Assembly (NCBI GenBank): GCA_037903475.1
Contig: JBAJFG010000384.1
Coordinates: 1,619,001-1,683,000 of the forward strand
DNA from: Ancylostoma caninum
Lineage: Eukaryota > Nematoda > Chromadorea > Rhabditida > Ancylostomatidae
DNA length: 64,000 nt
Direction of reading: 5' to 3'
The position numbers and the translations under genes are program-made. The notes beneath the pieces were generated by a model. The model was not told the origin of the DNA. It did not search any database and was given only the letters and a program-made list of their open reading frames with translations. This document shows, piece by piece, positions 1-12,700 of this stretch (the first letter of the stretch is position 1; each line of letters starts with the position of its first letter).

Positions 1-159
1 AGCTTATAGGAATGCATGTTGAACATCCCCTTGACAACTTTTCTTACGGTTCTCTCTGACCCATTCAACTCCTTGGCCATCCTTCTCATGCTTCTTACTG
101 GGTTGCGTGTAATCCGTTTTCTCAAGATATTCTTTAAAGCAGGAGTGGATACAGTGACC

Positions 160-700
160 GGTCGTCTTGGGCAAACACGATCGAGAAGCGTACCTCGCTC
201 TATGGCAGAGTGGACGGTTTGCCATGGAATTTTCAGGAGACGAACGAACCAAAACACCTGTTTGCCATTCACTTATCTCTGTCTGCGTAAGTACCGCTGT
301 ACGGTACTCTGTTGTTCGAGCACAATCACAGGATGATGAAAGGCTGGCAAATATTCCGAACAATAACATCAAGAGTCGGCTTATTCGAAACTGACTATAC
401 AATCTAGGCAATCTGACAGGCCACTGCACTCAATCAGGAGTTATTTACCGAACACAATGCTCGACATGCAAAGAAACCTTTAGAAGACGGATGTCCTGCA
501 CTGCTGAGCTCAAGAATTGCGGCTCTTTTAGGGTTTGGACGTCCCATCTACTGCAAAGGCCATGTAAAATTCTGAAAATAGTGGTGTTTATAGGTAAAGG
601 TATGACAAAAATAATGATGCCCCACTGCAGATCACGTTTCAATCGAAAGTGTCAGCGTGGCATGAGAGGCCGATCACTTGCTGCTAACGAATAGAGAGCT
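160..700 (+). mobile_element. Penelope-like element fragment (RT end plus GIY-YIG endonuclease)
   Basis: Degenerate coding sequence of a Penelope-like retroelement. Around 340-394 the frame reads LANIPNNNIKSRLIRN, which matches the end of the reverse transcriptase in the copy at 32.2 kb (VNIPNDNIK). After an in-frame stop it continues with GVIYRTQCSTCKE near 425-475, a GIY-YIG endonuclease start with its zinc-binding cysteines. Stops and a lost frame mean it is dead. Positions 244-455 form an inverted repeat with 785-1020. Family assignment rests on the GIY and cysteine motifs and the shared peptide with the other copy. Confidence 0.6.
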
Positions 701-784
701 AACCTGCCACGCTTGCCATGCCGCCACGTTCGATCTGCAGTGCGCGCTCCAGATGAATAGCCTATAGGTTGCTTTGCATGTTTC

Positions 785-1030
785 GGTTAATAACTCTTGA
801 TTGCGTGCAGTGGCCTGTTCTATCGCAAGGACATGATATACGTCCTTCAGAGACAGATTGCCTAGACTGTACAGTCAGTTTCGAACAAGCCGACTCTTGT
901 GTTATGGTTCGGAATATTTACCAACCTTTTACCATCCTGTGATTGTGCTCGAACAATAGAGTACCGTACAACGGTGCTTACGCAGACAGAGATAAATGAA
1001 AGGCAAACAGGTCTTTTGGTTTATTAGGCG
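785..1030 (-). mobile_element. Inverted Penelope-like fragment pairing with the copy at 244-455
   Basis: Read on the minus strand, this stretch repeats the 244-455 segment with scattered changes, including the VNIPN-type peptide and the downstream TGGCCTGT region. The two arms converge and are separated by about 330 bases, so the locus can fold into a long hairpin. It is probably two 5'-truncated insertions in opposite orientation rather than a true foldback transposon. Confidence 0.55.
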
Positions 1031-2326
1031 GGTGTTTATTACAGCCCCAATTTTTCGGCTTTATCAAAAGCCTTTAGAATTCACCGCGTCTCATATGTTC
1101 GCACCGATGCAGACTCTTCACAATCGAATGTAAGGAAAAGAAACAAGATAGAGAAGGAAAAAGTAGGCGGATTCGTAATTGTTCCCCAGATCCTTGATCG
1201 CGCAATAGCAGAACTTCATCTAAGAGACAACTCTCTACCGCAGTGCTACTGAGAAGGAACTCATAGCATTGGGCAGCCGCTTAAGTGCTGTGCGGGTTCG
1301 GATTGCAAAGTCAGCTGAAATCTAGTCATTGACCAAGAGTGTCCGTCTGCATCGGTGCAAACGTACGAAACACTGTGGATAGTGAAGAGTTCCGATGAAA
1401 ACGTTTCGAAACTTCAGGCCATTAGTAAAAGGTCCACCTTACAACCTGGAAGAAGCAGAAGCATTATTACAAGGTTGTTGCGAATGCCCAGGTCCAAAAA
1501 TCAAAGGACAGAGATTACTACCGGTTAGCATCACAACACCTTCCTGCACGCATAGTTTGAACGCATCACTGAGTTTGCGAGAGCTATGCAAAGGGCTTCA
1601 TCGTAACTCGGTGTGCTGTCCTCGACCTCACCTCTCTTACTCTTTATAATCTTTATTCTCTCTACATCGCAAAGGAATGAATGATATCGTACTAAATTTG
1701 CGGAAAGTTCAGCGGTTTTCTTGATCTCTCCATATATCCGCTTCGTCAAGTTCGACGTTGCCTGCTTGGATCTTCTCTCGGGATGTTCTGCGTCAAGCCA
1801 CCACTCTCAAGCTGATATTCCTCAAATCCTCATCTTAGAGGTACCAATGACATCAAAATCTACGCTCTTCATTGAAGAATCTTAACTTGCTCCGTTCTTA
1901 AGCTAAACTTGTTAGAACAACGAATGTACGACAAAGATGTAGGTGATCCGCTGAAGGATCCCAGCTCTCAAGGTTTAGAACAAATTTGAGAACTAATTTG
2001 ACAACCCAATGGTTCAGCGTGTGAAAAAATTTCTCATCCCACCATGTCAGAAAAAGGGAGTCTGCAATAAACAAAAAAGAAAGAAGGATACCTAAGTTCT
2101 TTTTCGTTCCTACGACTAGATGGAGGCAAAGAGGAATGAGAGCTTTTCGGGAACGCATCAATAGTGAAGGAAGGTCTCGAAAAATAGAAAGAACAGGAAT
2201 TATCCAATCTGTTCCGTTGCTAATTCTTTTCGAACTTTCTGGTTCTCGTCGCAACGGGCCGCCGATATTGGTCCCAAACTTGGGTGCGAAAACGAACTTT
2301 TATGCACAACCATGCAGTTTTTTCAG
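1031..2326. other. No gene recognised upstream of the first visible RdRP exon
   Basis: Presumably intronic sequence of the RdRP gene, since the first recognised exon opens in mid-protein. A plus-strand open stretch at 1395-1649 contains YNLEEAEALLQGCCECPG, and another at 2136-2326 precedes the first exon. Neither matches the RdRP family to my eye, so I assign neither. Confidence 0.4.
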
Positions 2327-3716
2327 GAGGAGCCAAATGAAATTCAAGGAGCGTTGCGACGAGCATATGAATAACGTACTTGAGGTAGAGTCAAAACTGC
2401 GCAGTTTGTTCACAGACCTTACCTACTCTACTCTTATTTTACTGATGCGCTGTGTAGGTCGTGAAATATTCTATGCCTTCGGCCGTTTGCCTTAATCGAC
2501 CGCTGATCACGATTTTAGACCAGGTGAGACTGGATCTTCTTGATCCTCATCAGTACAAAAGTTTTCTCCCGTTCCACTGTACCACTGTATGCAGGTGACA
2601 CAGAAGCAGTCGAAATGGCTGCACAAAAAGCTATGTAGAAAGGTGCACTACTACCTTGAGAAAGAGTTATCACAGCTTGGAGGTAGACGCTAATTTGTTA
2701 TCCTTCTTGCGACAGAAGTGCAGCATTATACTTCAGCGATGCTGTTGGATGATACCGTAGCTGGAGACGAACTTACTCTACGTCTTAACCTTCCGATAAA
2801 TTTTGTGCGGCTCAGACAATGCGGCATTTGCATTACCAATGAGCCGTTTCTGCGTCGGATTCTTGTATCTGTTTACAGGTACAATATTAACAATCATCTG
2901 AGTAAGGTAAGAGCGAACGTTTACTAAAGTGTTGTTTATTACTCTTTCGCAAACGCAAGAAACTTCATATGATCTGATTGAGTCAAGGATGTCGTTTAAC
3001 TATAACTTAAGGCCAAAATTTTCCTCCCACACTCGGTGGGTCGGTCCATGTATGGCGTTTTTGATGAGACAGGTCTCCTGCAGTATGGTCAGGTGTTTAT
3101 TCAATATTCCGTTTCGTTAAAGAAACCTGACGGAAAGCTGAAAATTTATACCGGTCTGTTCGGTATTATTACCGCAAGTGCTTCCTCTTTGAATTCTCCG
3201 ACTAACTACAGGTCCGGTCATGATTACAAAAAACCCGTGTCATGTGGCAGGAGACGTGAGGATGTTCACGGCCGTCTATCAGCCAGCACTCGCGCATCTC
3301 TTTGATGTCGTTGTGTTTCCCCGACATGGTCCTCGCCCTCACCCCGACGAAATGGCTGGTTAGATCATCTGTTTCATTGATACATCCGAAGGATCATTTA
3401 CCAAAGGTAGTGGTTTTCTCATTTAAGGTAGTGATCTGGATGGAGATGAGTACTCGGTGATATTTGATCCGGACATTCACTTCGACCACAACGAGGAGGC
3501 GATGACATTTCCAAAGAGTTCACCCGATGACTTCGAATCAGTGCCTACGGTAATTTTTTTAAAATCTATATCAGCTACAACATTCTATGATGAGTGTATA
3601 TGTGCTAATTAGACTGACGACATGGTGGATTTCTTCCTCAAGTACCTCAGGCAAGATTCCATAGGAAGAATGAGTAACGCCCACTTGATCCTGGCGGATC
3701 GGAAAGGCTTGTTCGA
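2327..3716 (+). CDS. RdRP catalytic-core exon cluster
   Basis: Eight exons encode, in order: [30 protein letters not shown], the entry to the core; [31 protein letters not shown]; then [20 protein letters not shown], the most conserved RdRP block. These are followed by [38 protein letters not shown], the catalytic SDLDGDEY (codons at about 3430-3453) and [19 protein letters not shown]. The three aspartates of DLDGD bind metal in this family. Introns are 33-105 bp. The one at 2683-2715 is only 33 bp, a multiple of three, and holds an in-frame TAA. The cluster ends with a GTAAGC donor at 3717. Confidence 0.92.
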
Positions 3717-6700
3717 GTAAGCTATTTTTTAATGTGAAAGCACATGAAAGGATTTCTTCATGGCGAAAAAAAGAAAAAAATGCATTTCCTTATTGGTAAT
3801 GGACAATCATGCGAATCTCAGAAAATATAGTTCGCAGACAGTTCACAACCAGTCCCCGAACAGAAAACGATTTCAGTCCAGTGTCGTCCTCATTCATGAA
3901 AGTTTTTAGCCATTACCGGTCTCCAGTGACCGATAACCGACTTCGTTCTCCAACAGAGGAAATTGTCCAAAAGTACGATGAAAGACATAAGGATAGGTGA
4001 TAAAGTGGTCGGCGTTAATCAATTCGGGTTTGTGGGATGCGCCACGCATTCGACTTCATCCAAACATCTCAGAGGTACGGATTGTATATGTGTCCTATAC
4101 AACAACTTACGGGGGACATTCGATGTACCACTTCAGCGCTTCATCCTAGCAGCTACCAGACTCCTCTGTTACCAATTTACCAACTCCCGAAAGAATGGCA
4201 GATTTGGTTGGCAATAAGGAGGTATCGAACGGATGCCCCCACAAGTCGCTGTATAGGACACATATACATTCAGTACTTCCAAAACTATGAGATGAAACTG
4301 AATGTGTGGAGCATAAAACGAACGGGATTGGTTTAGGCCAAAAACTTTATCCTCCATGCAAGGCATACATATCCGCCATTTCATAGAACTGACATACACA
4401 TGTACCTTAGCGGCTAATAATAATAATGAGATCAGAAGAGGCGCTGTTGAAAACAGAAGCCCGTAGTAAACCCCCCAGTGAGGTCACCTGATATGGGCGG
4501 CCGTCAGGCGACTCCCGGCGGCAGGGGTAGGGAATCAGGCGAGTTGGCGGCGACTCATCGGTTGCCTGAGGGAGGTGGCGGGTACGGTGGAACAACACCT
4601 GTACACTTTTTATCTCCCCTGCTTTCGAACCTGCTGCGAAACAAACTAAACGGATAGATATACTAATTTCCCTAGAGGTATGGTAGGGTAGTATTCGTGC
4701 GCTGATCACGATATTCATGTTCAGCGCCCAAAACAACCCCTCTATGCAAAATTTGAGAGGATTCTCTGAGATACCGTATCCACAGTATACCTACCGTAAC
4801 CCTACAAAAATGGAGTTACGGTACAAAATGGATACGATATTCGTGTCCAGCATCTCAAATAACCCCCCTAGGCGAAGTTTGGGCCAACTATTTTATTTCG
4901 AAATTTTAGGGCAGAACTAGCCGAATAGTGCCGGGTAGTTGTAAGAAGGTACTATATTGAGAGCAGAGACGATGATTTGCCTATGTGGCAATGTAACAAT
5001 CTTAAGTTTCGGAAGTGGCCGAGTGGACTGCGTTGTAGTCTTCCACGCGCATGACCAGGGTTCGAGTGCTCTCATGACATTTCGTTTGCAAACTTATGTA
5101 TTCATTTTGTTTCTGAAGTGTTTATAACAGCTCGAGATTTGAAAGAATTCTTATTTATTTATTTTTATTTTCATTGACATGGAAGGTCACAAACAACTTG
5201 TAGATTTCTGTACTTGTAGGGCCTGTTCTCTGCCCCCAGTGCAATGAAGGCTCGATTTAGTGTTGGTTATGCACTTGGTTGCAAGCACGCATAAGCTGTC
5301 GGTTGGGAATGCTCTCCCAGAAAGATACGAGTTCTCAACATTGACAAGGTAGTGGTTAGCAACGTCTCAGAAGCAAGAGCATATTCTCATTCTGAGATGG
5401 TCTTCACAAATGTTAGCAGCTAGATTAGACGGTCTTCACAAATTGAAGAAAGAGAAAAGAATTCTGAGACGGTCTTCACAAATGTTAGCAGCTAGGTTAG
5501 ACCCAATAAAGCCACATATCACTCTGCATTTTTGGAAGCTATATGTATTTATCCAAAAAGCTGGCAAAGTTAATTTTGGACATAAACATTGCCGAATGAC
5601 TCATCAGTACTGACACCGCCTACACTAATCTCTTCAGAAAGCACCACAATGAAATTTTCTCGGAAATCGGGTAATTTAGATTGGATATATCTTAATAGTT
5701 TCGTCTAAATTACATAGCTAAAACAAATTCTGGTGCAATTCATAAAATTTGACACCTTGGAAAAGTTGGTTTCTAGTTGGTGATGCCTTGCTGGGGTTTT
5801 CCAACAGCAGCCAGAACAGCCTAAATGCAACACTTACTAAACATCGTTCCTGTTACAATTTGTGCCTCTGCCCTGATGTTTGGAGAAAGTTGGCCCAATT
5901 TCAGTGAGCTCAGGAAGTGAACCTCCATTATAGAGATGGGCAAATCTTCACGATTCTACCGACCAACCAAAAAAAATTTCTATAACTAGGGCAGTGGATC
6001 TCGCCATGCAATCTCGTATTGGTAGGGCTGCCCGATAGGTTATCCATTTAGACATACAGAAAAGACGCTTTTAGACATACAGAAAAGAGGCTAGAACTTT
6101 CATGTAGACCAAGTTGCTCCTTCTGACACATCTGACCCTCTGCAGTAATTTAAAGAGATAACAGCGGCCTCTTCTCGTAACATTTCCTTCAAAAGATTAA
6201 GTGATCTCTCACATATTATACGAAATACTAGCTATCCAGCATTTATCTCGGAGAAGTGGTCATGTTCAGAATTATGAAGAGAAAATTTGGTGAACAAATA
6301 CAGTGCGTTTCATAATTACAGGGACACCCGAATTTTTGCTGTATCGAGCTTTATCGTAGACCAATCGATCTGATCTTTTCTCCATTCAATTTACGATATA
6401 AATAACCTCTAGAGACTCATCAGAGACATCTTCCCGACATAAAGCTCCAGCCCCAATTGCAGACAAACTTGCAGACACACTCTATGAGCTATATTTCTGC
6501 CTTCAATGCAGGCCTTGCGAATTGTACATGGATGAACAGAATTTCCTTTTTTTGCAAAAAAAAACAATACAAAATCGAAATAGAAAGAATTGAAGTCAAA
6601 AGAAAAAGAAGTGATATAAACGAATCTTGTAAATGACGCCTGGTATGGTACTATATGCTACTATGTTATTGGCACAAGCGAGAAGAATTTGATCAAGAAG

Positions 6701-9700
6701 TAATAGCTCCATTAAAACAGCATGATCGAGAATAGGATCATGAAATCTTAAACTGCGTTGCTACATTCCATAAAGTAGATTTATGTACAGGAAGTGCAGC
6801 TAAGAAGGGACTTTAAAAACACATTAGAAAAAAGCAACAAACACAAAAGCCTCATGAGTGGTCATTCGGCGAAGATCTAATAGTCTTTGCGACAAGCTTT
6901 GCATGAACGACCATGATTACGGTGACAATTGTGCACAGCGAATCTAACAGATCCAACAAGCTTCAGTAGGAGGACCGCGCAGCGAACATAACCTGGTTTC
7001 ATAAAACAACCCTGATTTAGTCAAACTTGCATAAATCAATAACATCGAAAAAAAATCTAAAGGAATTATTCCTGATCATTATCTCGACTGCTAAATGCTA
7101 ATTTTCGGAGACCAATTATCTGTTAAAAACATGGGAAGCTTGGAACAAAAAGTCAATCAAATTATAAGCAAACCTTTTAATGACTTTAGCTCCATCCTGG
7201 TGCTACCATGTTCTGTTAGCTCACGCACCTGTAGCTCGTCCTTTCCTTAACGGTGGGATTTCCTATCGGCATTTCCGCATCATACGAACCAATTCGCTAA
7301 TCTCCCCCGGGGCTACCTCCAGGGCAGCACCAGTGTGCCAACAACACCGAAGTTCTACAAAAAATGCAGATCTTTTGTGTAAAAAAAAGAAAGAATTAGA
7401 TCAGGGCCTAAAAGGTGATGAGACCCACCTCAATGAGGCAAGAATAACGCTGAAACGATGTGCTTGAAGGATAATGTATGCCCTATAGGCTTTGCACGAT
7501 TAGGAGGAGCAAGTGCTTATTGTATACACCTATAAAAGCATGGTAAAAAGGAACAAAAGTTTGTAAGCCAAAAGTGACTCACTCTCAGTAGGAGAGGATA
7601 GCTGTCTGTAACTTCTGTAGCAAAAGGACCAAAGGAGTCCACAAGACAGTACATTACGCTGCGCACAGCTTTGCTGCTATTTTCGAAGAGGCAACTCTGC
7701 GCCAGATGGCATATTTGTGTGCAACATCTGTTAGGCTGCCACATTCACCATTGCTATCAGACACCCACGGGACTGAACTTCGGTATGGGGCCGCGTTTCT
7801 GATTTTGACTGGAGCAGCGGATTGTCGCTGGAGCACAAAAGATGTAACTTTGAGTACAAAAGTTATTTCGTGTGCTGAATAAATTCATGAGATTTCACTT
7901 GGCACCCTTTCATATCCACTGAAACACAGTTTCTCAGACCTATGACACACTTCACTGGGACACAATCGCTGGTCAACCCAATAACCATACTAAATTTCTT
8001 GCGATCTATCACAGAAATCGCATTGAACAGCTTTTCGGTATCTACTGATATAAAGTAGCTCTACGCAAACGGTCGAGGCTGGGCAGCGCAATGACATTGT
8101 CATTGTGGAATCTGCCAACAGCCGTACCCTCAACTTCTAACAAACTAATTCATTTCAGTCAGTGACAGAAGAGGAGATTTTTTTCAATAGATCTTGTGTG
8201 CACAGTGAAGGTTATACATTGCTGAGATCCCTATTTCCAGGATGTGAGATTCGGCCAACTTCTAAGCTTGCTTGCTGAGCCATCACGGCCAATAACAAAT
8301 TCATAACGGCATTTTCATAACTTCGGTGTATGTTTTTGGCACAGAAGAGTGAGCAAACGTTAACAAAAAAGACTCATCAAGGGTGTTTACCTGCCAAGAG
8401 ATAGTGGTGGGAGGCGGACATCTTGAACACCTGTTGTGGGCGCTGAGACTCACTCTTGGACTTTGTGTAGTCCGAATGCACAATTAAGTCGGTGGTTCAG
8501 TAGAATATTTATTATTGTACAACTGAGAGTGAGCAAGGAGAGAAGTGAGTGCCTCGTAAGGCTTACAACACCATTCTGACTAGAAACAAGTATCTCTAGC
8601 CCGAGACGGGTCAGCTCCGTGTCCTCCACAGGAGGTACAGTATCGGCGCTAAAAATGAATACTACAAGGAACATCGATCTGTCGATGTACGCCGGCGGGC
8701 GACAAGAATTATCACTATTAATGTCACTGATCTTAGCTTTCTTCCTTGTTGTCGTGGTGCGGGGAGGATCGACTTCCCGAGGTAGGCGGCGGCGAAACAC
8801 AGCTCGAGGACGTGAAGGGCGACGAGAGGAGGCAGGAGTAGAAGGCGAACGGCGGCTGGACTGCGTGGAAGACGGCTTGACGTGGAATACAGGACGGAGG
8901 CGGCTGGAGTCGAGCCCAGACGGGTAGAAATGTGGAGATCGTAGCTTCCTTAAGGCCACTGAGCAGTTGTGCTCAAAATCAGTCACAATTTCATTCTATG
9001 CAAATGGAACAGTTGTGAAACCGTAGGTGTGGACGATTACACCAGAGCATTCATAGCTGTTTTTACACTATGCTGGTTCATTGCGCTAGAGATGTTTCTC
9101 CAGAATCTGTCCTCCTTTTTCCTCACAGATAGCAGTCAGGTTGTAAGTGACAGATTTGAGCTGACTTACGCTCGTCAGACCACGACCGTGAATTACGTTG
9201 CTAAAAACTGTTTCGGCGATGTGTAATCCGGACAGGGTTTTAGCTCCATTGCCGGTAACAGCGGCGTAGCGTTTGGGTCCCGTCGGAAAAGGGGCGTGGC
9301 ACATGATGCCCCATGAATATGCAGGTGCGACGGTGCTTCTGTTGACAGCCACGCACACTCACGAAGAAGGGGGTGGATATTCAGCATTTGGACCATTCTC
9401 TCTTACCAGTAATGATGAATAAACGCTAAGAAGCATTTCAAATGAAATTTTTGTTTAGGTTTGAAAAATGAAAATTTTGAGGGTAAAGTTTGAGTTGAGA
9501 TGTGTGCTCCCGGAAGATTTTGCTGGATTTTCATTTTTAATGGAGAAGTTAATTGTTGTAGTCACAAAATCTCGGTCCATTCCATGACATGATGTGATTT
9601 TTGAGGAATTACGGCAAAATCACTTCTACATACAATATCCTGGATTTCGAACCCATAATTTTAACAGCTCTGAAGCATCAAAGAAGTCCTGCTTTCATTT

Positions 9701-12700
9701 ACTGAAACTTTCGATGTTATTCGTCGTTACTAGTTATAGAAGTGCTGCAAACGCTCAGTGATCACTCCCTTCCTTATGAGTGTGCGTGGCTGTCAGCAGT
9801 AGGTGCGTAGCACCTGCATATCCGCGGGACATCGTTAGCCACGCACATTTTTCGACGAGACCCAAACGCCCTCCCTCCTCGGTAACAAGGTCATGGTAAT
9901 AGTCAAAACCCACCGACCACCTGGTATATGATGTTTCCCACGTAATTTCCTATTTATATATATACCAGTCTGGCCGCCCGGCTAACGCCGGACTTCCAGA
10001 CTTCTACTGATGTTCGCTCCGCTCGCATACTCCGCATACGATGCAGAAAAAAAGGTGGACAGATTTAGTAGATCCTGTATCCTCTCGAGTAAGTCCATCG
10101 ACTTTTGAAAAGCTCTCCATCGCGTGAGCGGTAACCTTCCTTCACGTGGGAGAAGCAACTCGTTTTGATTGGCCTTAGTGGCCGTTGTTAATTGGACGTG
10201 GCCGATTCAGTGTAAATGCTCTCCTGATATAATCTATCTTTAGCTGGTTGTTGTGGTAACAGAAGTGATAAGGGTCTGCCCATGTATAAAAACAGAGTGA
10301 AGGGTGGGGTGATTCAGATACAAATGGACTGGAATAGGGCAATTTATACTGGGTGCGTGCGACTGACGCGCGTGCGTCTATATGATGAAGAATAGGACCC
10401 AGTCGCATCGCAGTCGCAGCTCAGACGCACGCGTTTACGGCCTAGCGGCGGCCGCACATTCTTTTCATTGAGGATGTACATGCCGTGTTGACCGGTCTTC
10501 ATGGAAAATTCCTTGCAAATGGATGCGTGCGACTGATGCGCGACTGACGCACGCAGCTAGTATAAATTGCCTTAATGAGGAGGGGAATACGGATCGGAAT
10601 AACGTGCACCTAGGTCACATAGGTTAAAGGAATAGCCGGAACGGGTGCCAGGGCATCATTCATGAAGAAATTCACCTAGGCCGTGACGAACTTCCCTTTC
10701 TGGACGCGGGCACCCTTATCACAACACTGGACCTTCATGCGTTTCATCACCTTTGGGCGCCGGCGCACCCTTATCACAGTGGTGGACCCGTCTCCCCCAC
10801 TTCTGGGCGCCGACGCACCCTTATCACAGTGGTGGACCCGTCTCCCCCACTTCTGCGCGCCGGCGCACCCTTATCACAGTGGTGGACCCGTCTCCCCCAC
10901 TTCTGCGCGCCGGCGCACCCTTATCACGGTGGTGGACCCGTCTCCCGGCGCACCCTTATCACAGTGGTGGACCCGTCTCCCCCACTTCTGCGCGCCGGCG
11001 CACCCTCATCACAGTGGTGGACCCGTCTCTTCCACTTTTGGACGCCGGCGCACCCTGATCATAGCTGTCGACCCGTCTCCCCCATTTTTGGGCGCCGGCG
11101 CACCCTTATCACAGCTGTCGACCCGTCTCCCCCATTTTTGGGCGCCGGCGCACCCTTATCACAGCTGTCGACCCGTCTCTCCCACTTTTGGGACTTTTGG
11201 GCGCCGCCGCACCCTTATCATAGAAGTAGACCCGACCCCCCCACTTTTGAGTGCCGGCGGGGCCTTATCACAGCGTGGACCCGTCTCCCACTTTTGGGCG
11301 CCAGCGCACCCTTATCACAGGGTGGACCCGTCCCCCCACTTTTGGCCGCCGGCGCAGCCCTTCTGTATTGACTCCATTGACGGACCCGTTGCACATTGTC
11401 CAACCTTCTCCTCGATCTCATCCCTACCCCACTCAACCATACCACACCCATTCCTAGGCTTTTATATGATCTCACAATCACGATCACTGACCAATTGTAG
11501 AATTTCGTAACGGTCTGACACACATACATACAGACAGACACGAAAACAGACTAAGCCCGTTATTATAAGTCATGATATTTATTACATGAATGAATCATGT
11601 GACAATATCACCTCATAAACAACATAAAAAACCTCTGAAAGGAAAAATTGAATCCGATCAAGGCGAAATGGAAAAAAAAACTACAACACAGTTAACGCAA
11701 AAAAATTTAAAAAAGAATGTACCAGATACAATAAAAAGAGATGTCGCCGTTGCTTTTGGTACTCTCAAGAAGGCAGGTGCGATCCCGCTCTATTGAAGAA
11801 AAAGTTAAATCTAACAGAATGTCTAGCCCTGGGGATGACTGGTTTCAATGCCTGACCTCTAGTATTTGATGACCGCATCGAGCAGAATACACTCGAAGGA
11901 AGACTGCTTGTTCCAGTAATTATTTTATGAAACATGATCAAATCAAATCTTTTCCTCCTTAAAGCCAGAGTGTCCAATGAAAAATTTAAGTTTCGTTCCA
12001 GAGAATTGGGAATCTCTGAATAGACAAAACCGAGCTGTCTAATTATCAACTTCCTCGTGAAACAGTTTTGAACTTTTTCAATTTTTTCAATAAGTTTCTT
12101 CTTATGAGGACTGAAAACTACAGTGCCACATTCTAAAATTTGCCTTACATAAGTCTTGTAAGCTTGAAGAAGCACCTGAACGTTGTTGGTTGTCAGTGAT
12201 CTAAATAATTTGTGCAACATTGCATACGCCTTTCCTACAACTATGTCGCAGTGAGTTTCAAAGTCAAGCTTATTGGTTAGATGAAATCCAAGATCCCGCA
12301 TATGATTTACAACTTGAATAGCGACCCCATTCAGATGGTAAACGAACTCGGGAGAATTGGCACCAATTCTTAATACCTTACTCTTGTGATCAGAGAGTGG
12401 AAGTTCCCAGATCTTGGACCATTCTGCTACCGCATCAATGCCCCGCTGTAATGTAAAGCAATCACTCGCGTCTGAGAGCTGTTTGTATATTTTAATATCA
12501 TCGGCAAACGCGCAACAGTTGAGTCCCAGATTGGAGATTAAAGTGGGCAATTCAAAGGTGTAGACGATAAACAGTATCGGGGAAAGAACATCCCCTTGAA
12601 AATCTTTTGCCACGAAAATCTCATTGGCTTTTAGAACACCCCCTTGAAAATCATTTGCACGAAAATCTCATTGGCTTTTAGAAAGGCGATATCGCCTTGT

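Larger units (their letters stand above)
4266..8464. other. Intronic stretch without recognised genes
   Basis: Contains a GC-rich patch at 4430-4600, a tRNA-like segment near 5010-5075, and a 72-bp direct duplication at 5389-5502. There is also a 21-base direct repeat (TAGACATACAGAAAAGA core) around 6050-6095. The remainder is AT-rich, and no conserved peptide is visible on either strand. Confidence 0.5.

Noticed and set aside
5008..5075. Functional tRNA-Ser or tRNA-Leu gene
   Set aside because: A-box and B-box resemblance is present, but no acceptor stem forms; listed only as tRNA-like.
8619..8927. Plus-strand Arg/Gly-rich ORF
   Set aside because: It is antisense to the minus-strand Pao/BEL polyprotein end and LTR, which explains its composition.
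10683..11510. Long plus-strand ORFs rich in [12 protein letters not shown] repeats
   Set aside because: They arise from a stop-free 50-bp minisatellite and are open in all plus-strand frames, with no initiation or splice context.
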